DNA from: Lytechinus pictus
Taxonomy: Eukaryota > Echinodermata > Echinoidea > Temnopleuroida > Toxopneustidae
NCBI RefSeq assembly: GCF_037042905.1
Contig: NC_087247.1
Location: 45,706,420-45,770,419 of the forward strand
Direction: 5' to 3'
Length of the DNA stretch: 64,000 bases
This document shows, in pieces, positions 21,591 through 33,102 of the stretch. Numbering within the stretch: the first letter of the stretch is position 1; each line of letters starts with the position of its first letter. A program made the position numbers and the translations under genes. Below the pieces are notes generated by a model that had not been told where the DNA came from, searched no databases, and saw nothing but the letters and a program-made list of their open reading frames with translations.

Positions 21591-24500
21591 CTAAAAAAAC
21601 CCAAGGAACAAATGAATCATTGTCTTTACATTCTTCCAATAAAGCCAATAAAGAAGATTTACTTCATTTCCATGAACTTACAAATATATAAAAACATCTA
21701 AGATATTAAGATGTTACATTAAGATAGTTGAGCCTGCTATCAAAGTAAAATGGAATTCTTTAAAAGTAAAAGTAAAAACATTATCAATCATAGAAGGGGG
21801 TTTCATTATGATTAAATTGCCAGAAATTATACCCACATATGACCAGCTGATCACATAACTGCTTGAATCTTATAATTCAGACTGTTGAATATGATGAGAA
21901 ATCACCTGACAACAAATCATGGTAACAAATTACTACAATTTACACTATTTCATGGTTCATTCTTAAAAATGAGACCTCCAATTTTAGTAACTACAAAATC
22001 AGCTGTTGACATGTTTTGATAATACCTTGCACTAGTCTAATGCATAGAAAAGTGCACGTTTCAAAGAGATTTCTCACCTTGTTGTGTATTGAAGTCAGCA
22101 AAGTTCCATACCAATTCACCAATAAAGAAGTCCTGTCGAAGCTTATCAAAAGACATGTGATAGTTTCCCATCATCTCTACCTGATATTCCTCTGTGAACA
22201 TGACTGCTGGAGACTGCATTAAAGAAGATAAACCATGATATTCTCATTAGATAAATGTCCAGTTTTGTGAACACATTTGTTTGTTTCCATCTCATGAGAT
22301 GCAAGAGGCCAAACTCAGATATACTTAAAAAATTTCCCCCCAGATCAAAATATATTATGGATAAAAGAATGTGAAAATTGGCTAAACCTCAGATAAATAC
22401 TCATGCATTATATACCTGTACAAGATGATTTATGTCTACATTTTGTTTAGTATATTAAACCTGATAGCTTGTGGGGGCAAATAAAGCTTTATGAGTCTGT
22501 ACTTTTTCCACATGGATTCATTTCTTGATAAAATTGATGAATTACATTCTGAATTTTCAAATTTGATGTACTCACCATATGAAATCCAGCAATGGTTCCT
22601 GCTCCATATTCCGTTTGTAGAACAGGTTTCTTGTAGTAATCATGCCAGGTGGACAGGTAATTATTGACCTGAAGGGTCACGACCTCTAGATGACCTGGAT
22701 GACTGTACCACGAGAAGTAGCTATTCAGACACAAAACATCCACAAACTTGGCCTATAGTTCAAAACAGAAAAAAGATAGTTTATTGAGACTTTGTTTCAC
22801 TTTGTACTCAAATAGCACGTCCAAACATTTTTATGGTGTTTTACGACTCTTTGTCGAACAAGTTGTGCATTTTTAGTTTGTGCATTTTGAGTTTGAATTG
22901 ATCATTAATCACTAAAAGTGGTAGCCTTAAGGTGTGAATATAAGAAATGATGTGCTAATAATCTTTGAAAGTTCATCCTTCATCTTAGGAAATTTGCAGA
23001 ATTTTCTTTCTATCATTGGGTGTACCAAAGAAAATACAATGCTGACTAGTGACATACATATTATCATTATTCAGCCAACAAATATTAAATCACTAAAAGT
23101 GCACATCATTCGAACTTGCATATATACATTTACTACAAAGAGTCATAAAACACAAAGTACTTGCTATTTGTGTGTATAATCTACTTGAGAATGCTGGTAT
23201 ACAGTGGGATTGGTCCCTTGCTTGATCACATATACATATATTATAAATTTCAAATGTAATATCTGTAATTGTTGAGAAAAATAGTGAATATGAGAGAAGA
23301 CATTGATTTAAAGTAAAAGCAAAATAAACCCTTTAAACTATTTAGAAAATAAGAAGACATACTGCATGATCTTTTTCTGGTGGGTGTCCATTTGCAACGA
23401 ATGTAACAGGTCGATGAGGATCCAATTTTCTTGTGTATGCAATCACATTCCTGCAAACAGAATACATATGGGTTATGTTAACATATTCTGATTGCTCAAG
23501 ATATTCAATAGGATATCCTGCTTACAAAATTTTTGTGAATTATAATCAAATTATTTCACTTGTCAATCAAAACAAGCAAGGCAAATGATATCAATTATGA
23601 CTGACATGGTTGTAAATATAAAAATTAATCAGTAAAGACATTCTTAAATGAATCTAGATGTAACCATAATTTATATTTATATGCTAACCTCATACATCAG
23701 CACTATTACCATGGCTTTAGCAGGCTACCATGATTGGATGCTCCAGTATTCAAGGAATTTCTTCCTACCAATTACCCACTACACCTGGGTGGAGAGTGGC
23801 AAATGTAGATAAACACCTTGCCAATGGACGAAAGTGCTGTGGTGGGGCTTGAACCCCAGACTTTGTGGTTCAAAGTCCAGAGACTTTTCCACTGAGCCAC
23901 AGCACCTCTACTCCTTAATTCTGAGTCAACCGCACGTACAGGGAATATGTTCACACTCAGTTCAAATGCTTCACTTGACATCTTTTTATCCCGCCTCAAT
24001 TTGACTAAAAGTCAAAGCTATTTCATTAATATATCCTGTTTGGATTCTAGACAGCCAAACATACATGGCAAAAAAAAAATCTAAAATGGAAAGTAGGCTA
24101 GTCTCTGCCCCCAACATATATCATTATTGGCTTATAGAGTTATCTCAAAAACATGTTATCTAAATTGAGAGGACTTTTAAGATGAGGGGTAGGAGAAGGG
24201 GGTGAGTCATAATGATGCAACCACACTGTTTTTGGAATAAGTGTTGTTACCAACATTACATTTTGTCTAAGTTATTTTATTCAATAACATCATGTACACA
24301 ATTTGGTAGCCTTTCTTTACTCTCTGTGTGCAATGTGCATCATAATACAGGGATGTTCCAAGTTTTCTCAAATATTAATTATTCATTCATAATCATTAAA
24401 GATAATCCTCTGTTTCATTTCTATATCTACAGCATAATTGGAGTGGACCAGGCCAGCTGAGTCACCGACTTTCCAGGACTGATTTTACATGTTAGCTATC

Positions 24501-27500
24501 AATCAGTCCTAGGCATTTACAAGAGCAATTTCGAGCAGACCAGAGAGAAATCGCATGTCGCTCATGTATATTTTCAACCCTGAAGTGTTCATTCACTGGA
24601 ATATTTGGGACTTGCACAAAGAACATCCCAATGTCATCTCAAGTCCTAAATGGTTATATGGTTTTAGGATAAAAATGATTAGCAGCCTGCCTTTAAAACA
24701 ATATCAGGTATCTAAATGTAAATTCAGACAGATGATTTGTGACTTACTCAAAGTATGGTCCAGTAACATCCAGAGTTGTGAAAGGTTCATTAGCCACTGA
24801 CCACATGACCACTGATGGACGGTTTTTATCCCTTCGTACCAACTCCGACATAACTTCATGATGATGCTCCAAGGTGGCATTTACAAAATTATCACGCCTG
24901 GAAAAGAAGAATATAGCATCCAATTTATGTTTGCATCCAATCCAGAGTTAAACATCATGACTGGGTCTTCTTTACATTGACTGGAGATGCTTTCATAGTC
25001 TCTGGCTTTTAGACTTAAAAAAAACCATGCATTGCTGAGAATAATTTTTATTCATATGCAAAACCATTATGTCTCCTAACTTTCTGTCTTCTATCCAGAT
25101 TCAGCAAACTTCCTGAACTTGATCAAAAGCTACTATTTCATTATTTACAAAACAAAGTGAGTTTGAAACTTGCGCCTCCTTCAGTACAGATATCGTTATT
25201 TTTGTGCCAAATTTGAAATATGCTTACGGGAGATTCAGTTGGTTACAGTTTACGCAGCTCTCCTTCCAACAGAAACTGTCTATATTGGATTGCTGAGGGG
25301 CTACAAAGCCCTCTAAATCCTGCCACACCACCATATTTACTGTCTGACTCTTTTAATACTTAAGTCCAAAATAACAATGAACATAATAGCTCATTGTTAC
25401 AGCCATAGGTGTCCAAGCAGACAGAACAAAAAACAAAAAGAGATTCCAACTTCAGGATAAGCTAAACAATAATGGTATAGGTCTCGCCAAGAGGTGAGTT
25501 TAAAAAGAAAGAAAAAGATCAATGGATACAAAGATAATACCCAATTGAGTCTTAGTATAGGATATGGTAGAGATGAACACACAAATTATCAGTCATTGAA
25601 AACAAACTCTCCAACACGAATATCATAAAGATGAGGATTATACCATAGGTCTAACCTGAGGGTGTACAACACTATTCATGGACACTACTGAACCTAGTAA
25701 TTAACACAAAGCAGATTCTCATTGCTGATTTAGCTACCTCTGCCTCACTGATTATTATTCATGTCATGTACAAATTATAACCAAGAGTAGCCTGTTGAAT
25801 TTCAAATTGAAGCATAAATTGAACACCTGAATGAACAAGCAAGGATCATCAAAGCATTACAAATATGCTTCAGTGATTACAGAATGGTATGATAATGACA
25901 ATAATTTGCCCGATCGGTCATATTCTGTTCATTCACAAATGAACATGTTTCCCAATATGGATTGAATCAAATGATGTTTTGCCTTAGGATGTAGTTGGTG
26001 ATGCATTAACGTCTCATTTCCAAAAAGAACCAAATTGAAATGTAAAAATACATGCATTCATTATACCAGTGGGTTTCAATTATTTTGCATGCAAATGTAA
26101 AAATTTCCCCTATGTGGTGCAATGCATCAATCTACTGCACAATTGAGACTAAAGTGAGGCAGCAGACAGATGATTTTACAACTTCTTCAATCATCAAGCA
26201 ATTTATTCATGAATTTGTTGCCATGCCAACAATAATTTGAACATTGATTTTGACAGTTCTTGGAAGAATGTATTCAAACCTTTCACCAAGGTTATCACAG
26301 CAAGAGAAGCAGAGTGGCAGCAATTAGATTGAATTTAGAGAACAAAGACTAAATGATTCCTTTCAAAAATGGGTTGATAAAAATTCAGACTTACAAATGC
26401 ATGCCAACAGCAGGGCTCTCATCAATTACCACAATACCATGCCTGTCACAGAGGTTCATGATCTCTTCAGAGTATGGGTAATGACTCGTCCTAAATGCGT
26501 TTGCTCCGAGCCACTTCAAAAGGTTGATGTCTTTGATGATGAGGGGCAAGTCAAAGCCTTTACCTCTTATCTAAACAACAGATAGCCAGACATATAAATT
26601 GTATGATACATCTATTATCTATACTACCAATATCTTAAAGAGAAAAGCTTTCAATGGCACATTGATTAAGACAAAAACTACATCAATGTGTGTCAGAGGT
26701 GATTTTCAATTCATCATGAAAAAAGAGAGTCTATCCTGAGGCACATGGAATTGTTGCTTATTTAAAACTGGTTATTACTGCATTGTTATAATAAACTGGT
26801 GACTCTGCTTGCACTATCACATCTGTGAGTTTTGCTCATGTTCCAATCATATTTTTTTCGCATTCTTTGTCTGTATACAACTCTGTTATGACATTCTTTT
26901 TACCAACTGCAGGTAAATACTCAATTAAATTAGTTTAGTAAGAATGTACATTACAGGATACAAGCGGGATTGCCAACAATATGATTTAAATTAGTGCCAA
27001 TAGCCAACCAGAGTCAACATAAGCTAGCCAACACAATACTGCTCTCATTGTTGATATTTAATTCTTACATCTGCATCTTCATGTTTGTTGACTCCATGGA
27101 AATAGAATGGTTGATCGTTGATGAGGAACTGTTTACTTGTGACTTTGACTGTGCGGATACCAACAGGAAGACGATAAACATCAATTGTGCCTTCAAAGGA
27201 AACCGAAACCTTCAAAAGAAACAGAAAAGAGAGACATGAGGAATTCCATTGAACTTCCCATAAAATCAATGCACATTAAACAAGTGTCTAGAACATCACA
27301 TACATATTTCTAGTAATCTAACCTCTACATCAAGTGTGTCTGCAACTTTGATCATATGCAATTTAAGTGTTTCATAATATACCAACTTACCAAGTGAGTA
27401 GAAAAAACTTCTACTGCCTTGCCTTTCAATTAATTCCATGTTTCCATCCAATATTTCAATCCAAAAGGAATGCACACCTGTAACTACATTTCTCAGATAA

Positions 27501-29108
27501 TTTCTTTACCTTGAATGTGTAGAGATAGGCTGAGTCATTATGCATCGTGTAGGGCCACCACAGCTTGGCATCATTAACCACAAGTAGTCCATTCAGCTTT
27601 GTACTTGATGCTACAACATTGCCTAATCTATCAAGTAGGTCAACATCTGCTGACACTTTTGATGCTGGTGCTCCACCAACTGTAACATTGAACATCACCT
27701 GACCTGCAAACAATAAGTACAACAAGTGAAATGAAAATGATTCATTATCATCAGTTGCCTGTTGTTTAATTTAAAGGCATCTATAGATCTCCATTTTTTA
27801 TTTAAAAAATTACATTAGTATTTATCATTCATTTATTTTCATTATTTTTATTAGTAGTAGTATTTTATTCATTCATTTATTATCATTATTATTTATTCAT
27901 TTTTTTTTTTTTTGGGGGGGGCCTAAGGAAATCTTAATAAGGCAATATCTATATGAATGATATTGGTTGTTATAAATCGGTTTTATGCTGCATTCATCTT
28001 GCAAATAATGCACGAGTCATGAATCACAGACAAATGCGATATAAATGAGAGCTGAATGCATTGTATCTAGCTTACCCATTAGGAATCATTTTTATTAAAT
28101 GGTGTATCCCTTACTGAATAAAAATAGAATTGAAGCTTTATCATATCTAAATGAATTATACATGTTTCTAAAAAATTGGGGGTCAACGGACTTCCTGAAG
28201 AGTTATAATGAATTTGCATAGGCATGTTTTTGCACATATATTGTCTATGGTTAGTGCACGCACGCGTGTGTGCTGTAAACTTTGATGGAGGCTAATTCCG
28301 TTATTACTTGTTGTAGAAGGTTGATCAAGGTATCAAATTACTCAGAATTATATTATCAATGCATTGATATAAGAAAATGGCGATCCTATGTTGTACAGTG
28401 CCGTTACGCGCGAGAACGCGCACGTAACCATGCGCGTGCGCAAATTTTTGAAATGCTTAAATGACCCGATTCATACTCTACTTTCGTCAAAAGTGATTTT
28501 GAGCATTTTAAAATTTTGACGCGCGCGTACGTGCACGTCGTGACCTCTACCTGACCTTTGATGTCATCAACAGTTGACCCTTGACCTGAAGTTAATGTGA
28601 TGTAAATATTGTTAATTTCTAATAATTGATAATGATTGATGTGATTTTACAAAATGGCGTCTAGATGACGTCACGATGACCTTTTGACCTTGAACTTGTT
28701 TCATACACATGACATGATAAGTCCTCATAACTGATGAAATTTTGATGAAAATTGAAGATGTAGATTTTGAGATTTTACGCTAACACGAAAAGGGCGGAAA
28801 ATAAAAAAAAATAAAAAAGAAAATTCGTATGAAATTAATAGTTGATCTGTCGATCGACAGATCACCTAATTATTTGTAGCCACCACCAAATAGCAAATGT
28901 GGAGCATCTTATAAGAGATCATATAAATCTTACAAATTTAAAAGCAAACTGTCTCACCTGTTGTGTCTATATGTGTAACAATATCAATGTCATCAATATA
29001 GACATTTGGAGTCGTATAGAGTTTGACAGATCGCTGGATTCCACCATAGTTAAAGAAGTCAAATTGGTAGCTCAGCTCAAAATAATTGGGTGGATACCTA
29101 CATAAAAA

Positions 29109-29140
<32 letters not shown>

Positions 29141-31678
29141 CATAATTCTAACAAATTGAACTAAACCAAATTAGTAACAACAGCTGTCATGTACATAGTA
29201 GGCAGTGGACATAATAACAACGACATTAATAGGCATTTATATTGTACAATCTATCTAGAAATATTCTATTCAAAGGTTCATGAGAAAATAAAAAGAATAA
29301 GAGAGCTTGGATATGAAGCGACTTAGTGACAAGAACTGATGTTAGAAAAGATAAGACTTTAGTTTAAATTTGAAAGTCTCTATTGATGAAATATTTTGAG
29401 AAACTACTTAGAGAAACTTATAACTTTCTTAGTTTACGTCCAATTTCTATAAAATTTCCAGAGCTATGCTTGGTTTACTTTTAAATCAACCTGTTGTTAA
29501 AGTGCGATCACAAGCATTTTTTAATAAAGATTTTGTCTATTAACTCACATTGTTGGGTCATCATAGTGTGTTACTGCCCCCGGTGGTAGAGTGTTAGGAG
29601 ACAAGGTATTATTTACAGCAACTGTAATCATGTTGGGTTGCCCATAGGAGAGATGAGCTGTTATCTCTGCTTCAAAAGGGAGATGACCACCAGAATGCCT
29701 CACCACTTCCTGTGTGTTAAACCACTGCAAAATGGAAGAGAGATTTATTATCTTGTTATCAAGCAACAAAACACATGATAAACATTTCAAGAGTGAAACA
29801 ATTCCCTGTACAACTGAGAAGTGAGAGAAACTGAATCAAGAATAAAGTACATGCAATATAAATATCAATATTAAGATGCTCAAGGACTACACATAAATCG
29901 GTATCATACAAACAATCTTTGCTTCTACTCCACAACTTGCTTTCCAACAGAAACTGTCACAATACTTAAATTTGGAATTCTAAGTAATAGGTACTAATAT
30001 AAATCAAATTAATTTCATTATCGATGTGATGATGCCACTACATTTACATTATGTGAAGAGGGGATGAGATATAATTTAAAAGAGCATGTAAAAATCTAAT
30101 TAACCTGTGTATTAACAGAGGCTACTATTTTAAAAGAAATTTCCACATTTAATAATTGAAATCATTTCTTTCTAAAGCAAATAACACATGGTACTTACAA
30201 CAATAGTTTCATAATGGGCACTCTCAAATCGTAGTACAATCCTTTGACCACTGTTTATCCAAGACTTTGGAGGGTAGAACTCTTTCTCATACCAAACCCA
30301 ACCTACAAAATCCCTGAGGGAGCCATCTTGAGTGATGTCATTAAAGCTGGATGGTACTGGCATATCTATCACCGGTCCAAACTGTTAATAGCATATTTGG
30401 AGGGGGGGGGGGGGGAATGATACACACTAGATTAAGAAATGTTTTGATAATTCCTTGTTTAGTTTGTTCTTGAAACTATTGAAAATCAAAATCAAAATTA
30501 ATAACAAGTCATTAAAAAATGGATAGAGACAGCAAAATCCTTTCACAAAGATTAGTATTAAAGTCCTAAATGAATTGAATCCTGTACTATGGTGATTGGT
30601 TTGAATAGCAAACATATTCTAATTCTAGCTCTGTAATGATGTGAATGTTGTTGAAAACAAAATTGATATGACATGACACGACATCTGGGATGGAAAAGTG
30701 AATATTCCAATAGATGGAGATAATAATATAAATTTAAACAAAAAATAAAATAATGAGAATTCAAAATTTTTATGTTCCTAGCAATTGAACTGTTTTAATA
30801 ACAAATATAATTTTGAAACCATAATCATAGAAATGTGGAGCCGGAGGATTAGCATGTCACATTTCCCACTTTGACAAGTTTTTTATTCTATCAGTGGAGG
30901 GTCAGAAATTAAATCAACACACACAAAAAAATAATAATTTAAAGAAATTTATTTAGTTCGGGGGCAAGGAACATATAAATATGCAATGAAAAACTGAAGA
31001 AAAAAATTGACTGTAGCTTTGACCACTTCCCCCCCCCCCCAAAAAAAAAAAAATCAATCATCTATCCACATACTCAACAAGAGAAACAAAAATAAGCAAC
31101 AAACAAAACATTACTTCCACCAATAGAGAGCCTCAAAAGAATATGTACAAAATTACAGTTTTGAGCGCACTGCCTCCGCTCCAAGGAATTAAAAATAATC
31201 ACAGGAGAACAATCATCAATCCCATCATCATCTCTAAAACCAATCAACAACCTGGCATAACCAACCTTCTTCATTGAATGAGTGAGAGTCATAAGACTCG
31301 TATTCATAATGAAGACCTAATCAAATATTTGTCACATTAATGTTTTAAGACTCTTTTTTTTGTGTATGTTGATTCAATGTTTCAAATTTCAATGACCCAA
31401 TTATAATACCGACGAGTCAATCAGTGTAGCCATGCTTAGCTTTTATATTCGATATATCTTACCTCATTGAGAGGCCGAGACCACCACTGACCGTCAAACC
31501 CCGCAAAACGCCCGGGCGAGTCATCGGCACGAAACACCCACACTCCATCAAGCGACCTAACTTCACGAGATTCTGAATTTTGTAAGGATAACATTCCTCC
31601 TTTGATTTCCGCATTAGGCTTGCCTTTAGCCCCCCATACTAAAATCAAAATCGTTAAAAATAAATACATGAACCCCAT
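21472..31678 (-). CDS. GUSB: Beta-glucuronidase, complete 12-exon gene
   Basis: This gene encodes lysosomal beta-glucuronidase (glycoside hydrolase family 2), which removes terminal glucuronic acid from glycosaminoglycans and glucuronides. The coding exons in transcript order are 31678-31463, 30381-30199, 29724-29549, 29097-28958, 27703-27510, 27209-27069, 26570-26395, 24897-24748, 23450-23363, 22752-22576, 22213-22078 and 21590-21472. All borders are GT-AG and all phases agree, giving 1,896 bp and 631 residues; human GUSB has 651. A hydrophobic N-terminus ([19 protein letters not shown]) is a signal peptide. The acid/base Glu is in WSVANEP (residue 446) and the nucleophile Glu is in [14 protein letters not shown] (residue 536). 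N-glycosylation sequons occur in NNT, NVT and NAT. The C-terminus stops at ETLGC, so it lacks much of the mammalian C-terminal propeptide. It is divergent to DENND6. Confidence 0.96.
22078..22213 (-). CDS. GUSB: GUSB exon 11
   Basis: The acceptor is taatgcag|TCTCCA and the donor CAAG|GTGAGA; 136 bp. It encodes [16 protein letters not shown] and [17 protein letters not shown], the conserved end of the barrel. Confidence 0.95.
22576..22752 (-). CDS. GUSB: GUSB exon 10 (nucleophile Glu)
   Basis: The acceptor is actatag|GCCAAG and the donor ATG|GTGAGT; 59 codons, phase 0. It encodes [19 protein letters not shown] and [17 protein letters not shown]; Glu536 is the predicted nucleophile (human Glu540). 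Confidence 0.96.
23363..23450 (-). CDS. GUSB: GUSB exon 9
   Basis: The acceptor is tttgcag|GAATGT and the donor GCA|GTATGT; 88 bp. It encodes [17 protein letters not shown], a conserved loop of the barrel. Confidence 0.93.
23700..23909 (-). repeat. tRNA-derived SINE in GUSB intron 8
   Basis: On the minus strand it begins GAGGTGCTGTGGCTCAGTGG (A-box-like) and has a B-box-like GGGGTTCAAGCCC, then a SINE body with 'cattggcaaggtgtttatc'. It lies in the same direction as the gene. Confidence 0.8.
24748..24897 (-). CDS. GUSB: GUSB exon 8 (acid/base Glu)
   Basis: The acceptor is ttttccag|GCGTGA and the donor TTTGA|GTAAGT; 150 bp. It encodes [20 protein letters not shown] and MWSVANEP, in which Glu446 is the predicted acid/base catalyst (human Glu451). 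It also holds the NAT glycosylation sequon. Confidence 0.95.
24898..26394 (-). other. GUSB: GUSB intron 7, nothing recognised
   Basis: 1.5 kb of AT-rich sequence with no repeat family or coding exon that I could identify. Confidence 0.5.
26395..26570 (-). CDS. GUSB: GUSB exon 7
   Basis: This exon is open through 58 codons plus two bases but has no early Met, so it is easily missed. The acceptor is gtttag|ATAAGA and the donor TTT|GTAAGT. It encodes [36 protein letters not shown] and [15 protein letters not shown], all catalytic-barrel landmarks. Confidence 0.95.
27069..27209 (-). CDS. GUSB: GUSB exon 6
   Basis: The acceptor is tttgaag|GTTTCG and the donor GAT|GTAAGA; 47 codons, phase 0. It encodes [20 protein letters not shown] and [13 protein letters not shown], the entry to the catalytic barrel. 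Confidence 0.95.
27510..27703 (-). CDS. GUSB: GUSB exon 5
   Basis: The acceptor is tttgcag|GTCAGG and the donor AAG|GTAAAG; 194 bp. It encodes the immunoglobulin-like middle domain, including [18 protein letters not shown], the counterpart of the family's LWWPYLMH motif. Confidence 0.95.
27835..28170 (+). repeat. Interspersed repeat, copy 2 (partner at 7198-7575)
   Basis: Same order as the copy at 7198: an ATT/ATTT run, a T tract then a G tract, then 'tatatgaatgatattgg', 'gcattcatctt', 'gcgatataaatgagagctg' and 'aatggtgtatcccttactga'. It lies in GUSB intron 4 on the strand opposite to the gene. Confidence 0.7.
28200..28880. repeat. CpG-bearing repeat-like block in GUSB intron 4
   Basis: Base composition changes abruptly: GCGCG-rich segments (about 28400-28440 and 28520-28540) are followed by 'ctgacctttgatg', 'gacccttgacctg' and 'gaccttttgaccttgaac'. 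It ends with a perfect 20-bp palindrome, GATCTGTCGATCGACAGATC, at 28844-28863. The ends are not defined; a mobile element is likely. Confidence 0.5.
28958..29097 (-). CDS. GUSB: GUSB exon 4
   Basis: The acceptor is tatgtag|GTATCC and the donor ACAG|GTGAGA. One base completes a Met codon with exon 3. It encodes [20 protein letters not shown] and [13 protein letters not shown], diagnostic for beta-glucuronidase. A GA microsatellite (29107-29132) lies just before the acceptor on this strand. Confidence 0.95.
29549..29724 (-). CDS. GUSB: GUSB exon 3
   Basis: The acceptor is ttttgcag|TGG and the donor AAT|GTGAGT; 176 bp, leaving two bases. It encodes [10 protein letters not shown] and [15 protein letters not shown], a conserved block that holds a glycosylation sequon (NNT). 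Confidence 0.95.
30199..30381 (-). CDS. GUSB: GUSB exon 2
   Basis: The acceptor is ttaacag|TTTGGA and the donor GTT|GTAAGT; 61 codons, phase 0 to 0. It encodes the conserved [19 protein letters not shown] and [10 protein letters not shown] blocks of the family 2 N-terminal sugar-binding domain. Confidence 0.95.
31463..31678 (-). CDS. GUSB: GUSB exon 1
   Basis: The ATG at 31678 has G at -3 and G at +4, a good start context. The exon encodes the signal peptide and the start of the sugar-binding domain ([17 protein letters not shown], then WWSRPLNE). It ends GAG|GTAAGA in phase 0. A second in-frame ATG three codons downstream could also serve. Confidence 0.95.
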
Positions 31679-31751
31679 GACCACAAGTAAATCGTGAACG
31701 AAGTTAGACGAGTATAAACGGTGCCAATAAAAAAAAATTGCGAGATTTTGA

Positions 31752-31759
31752 TCACATGA
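31752..31759 (-). promoter_or_regulatory. GUSB: TCATGTGA (M-box/MiT-type E-box) upstream of GUSB
   Basis: TCATGTGA on the minus strand lies 74 bp upstream of the GUSB start codon. Factors of the MITF/TFE family bind TCATGTGA, and TFEB activates many lysosomal genes through the related CLEAR motif. The wider context ATCACATGATC is not the full 10-bp CLEAR consensus, so function is inference. Confidence 0.35.
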
Positions 31760-32109
31760 TCATCAGTGAGCACCTGATAGAGACTATAGAGATCATGATG
31801 TAGAGATTCCCCCTCCATGAAGTTGCCAGGCGCAGGCAGGACGCGACGGGATGGATGGAAAATAGGGATAAAAAGCGAAAAACGGCAAGAAGAAGAATGT
31901 AAAAAAAAAAAAAGAAGATAAAAAAAGCAAGAGAGAGAGAGAAAAAAAAAAGAAGTGATCAAAGAATTGACTCCGTCCTGGCATTTTTAATTAAGAAGGG
32001 TGGGGGGGGGGGAGAATTAGAACTAGTCTACTAGTATACCCTGTGAAAAAAAACCCAAAGGTTAGGGTTAGGCCCAGGGCCCGGGTCCAGGGTTATATAT
32101 AGGGTTAGG

Positions 32110-32454
32110 CATTAGCGTACCTACGGGGGGCCGGGGGCAGAGGGGGCAGACTGCCCCCCCCCCCACCAATCAAAACCCGTCATCAAGGGACGTATCCCTG
32201 CCCCCCCCTGACGATCGAGTCACAACCCATGCAAGGGACGTATCCCTGCCCCCCCCCTGACGAGCCACAAGTGGCCCGCTCCTTTGAACTTGAAGACCTT
32301 TTTTTTTCTTTCTTTCTTTTCTTTTGCTTGTCAAATTTTTTTCTGGTACGAAATCCTTTATTTGTGGTTGAAGACCTTTTTTTTTTTGCCAGTCAATATT
32401 TTGACGGACGAATTTGCCCCCCCCCCCCCTTGGAAAATCCTAGGTACGCCACTG
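32110..32454. mobile_element. MITE with imperfect CAGTGGCGTACC-type ends
   Basis: The right end reads GGTACGCCACTG; the left end CATTAGCGTACC is its complement with two mismatches. The interior has several poly-C runs and a repeated 'gaagacctttttttt' segment. Terminal CAGTGGCGTA is typical of some hAT-type elements. The open frames inside are not genes. Confidence 0.6.
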
Positions 32455-32505
32455 GGGTTAGGGTAAGGGTTAAGTCCGCCCTGGCTGTCGCAAAAGATCT
32501 TTCCC

Positions 32506-33102
32506 TTAAAGAGGAATCCAACCCAAATAAAAACTTGTTTTTATAAGGAAAAGAAAAATCAGACAAGTTGATGGGTGAGTTTGAACAATATTGGACAAAC
32601 AACAAGAAAGTTTTAAAAGTTGTTAATATTGGTAATCACTATACCCATGGAGACTTCAAATTGGCCGCATATGGGTTTCATAGTGATGTAAGGCAAGGAC
32701 TACTCTTATATGTACTCCAATACATAGTGGCTAAAATGTCATTTTTCCCAAAAGTTTTACTTCAAATTGTATTTTTCTTTCATGAGGACATACAACAATA
32801 TACTACCTGGGTTATATTTAGATTACTGCCCCAGGGGAATGGGTACTTAGGAGAAAACCACAAATCCCTGATAATAAAGTACTGTGGCCTATGGGAAAGT
32901 TGTCCTTGCCCCTTGTCATAATTTACTTACGCAGTTGCTATTTTGAAATCTACATATAGTATTAATTAGTGATCTCAATTTTAAAGCAGCTATAACTTTC
33001 TTATTGCTTTTCCGATTTCTTTCAAACTTTCACCATTCTGTTTAATTTATTTTTCTCCTTCCCAACACAACATTTTATGGCCAAGGCTGGATTCCCCTTT
33101 AA
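32506..33102. mobile_element. TTAA-flanked inverted-repeat element, family C
   Basis: The left end is TTAAAGAGGAATCCAACCC and the right end GGCTGGATTCCCCTTTAA, its near-complement, both bordered by TTAA. Length is 597 bp. The 117-codon frame inside (32568-32921) shows no family resemblance and is probably incidental. Confidence 0.7.

Noticed and set aside
32568..32921. 117-codon frame upstream of GUSB
   Set aside because: Contained within a TTAA-flanked non-autonomous element and not similar to a transposase.
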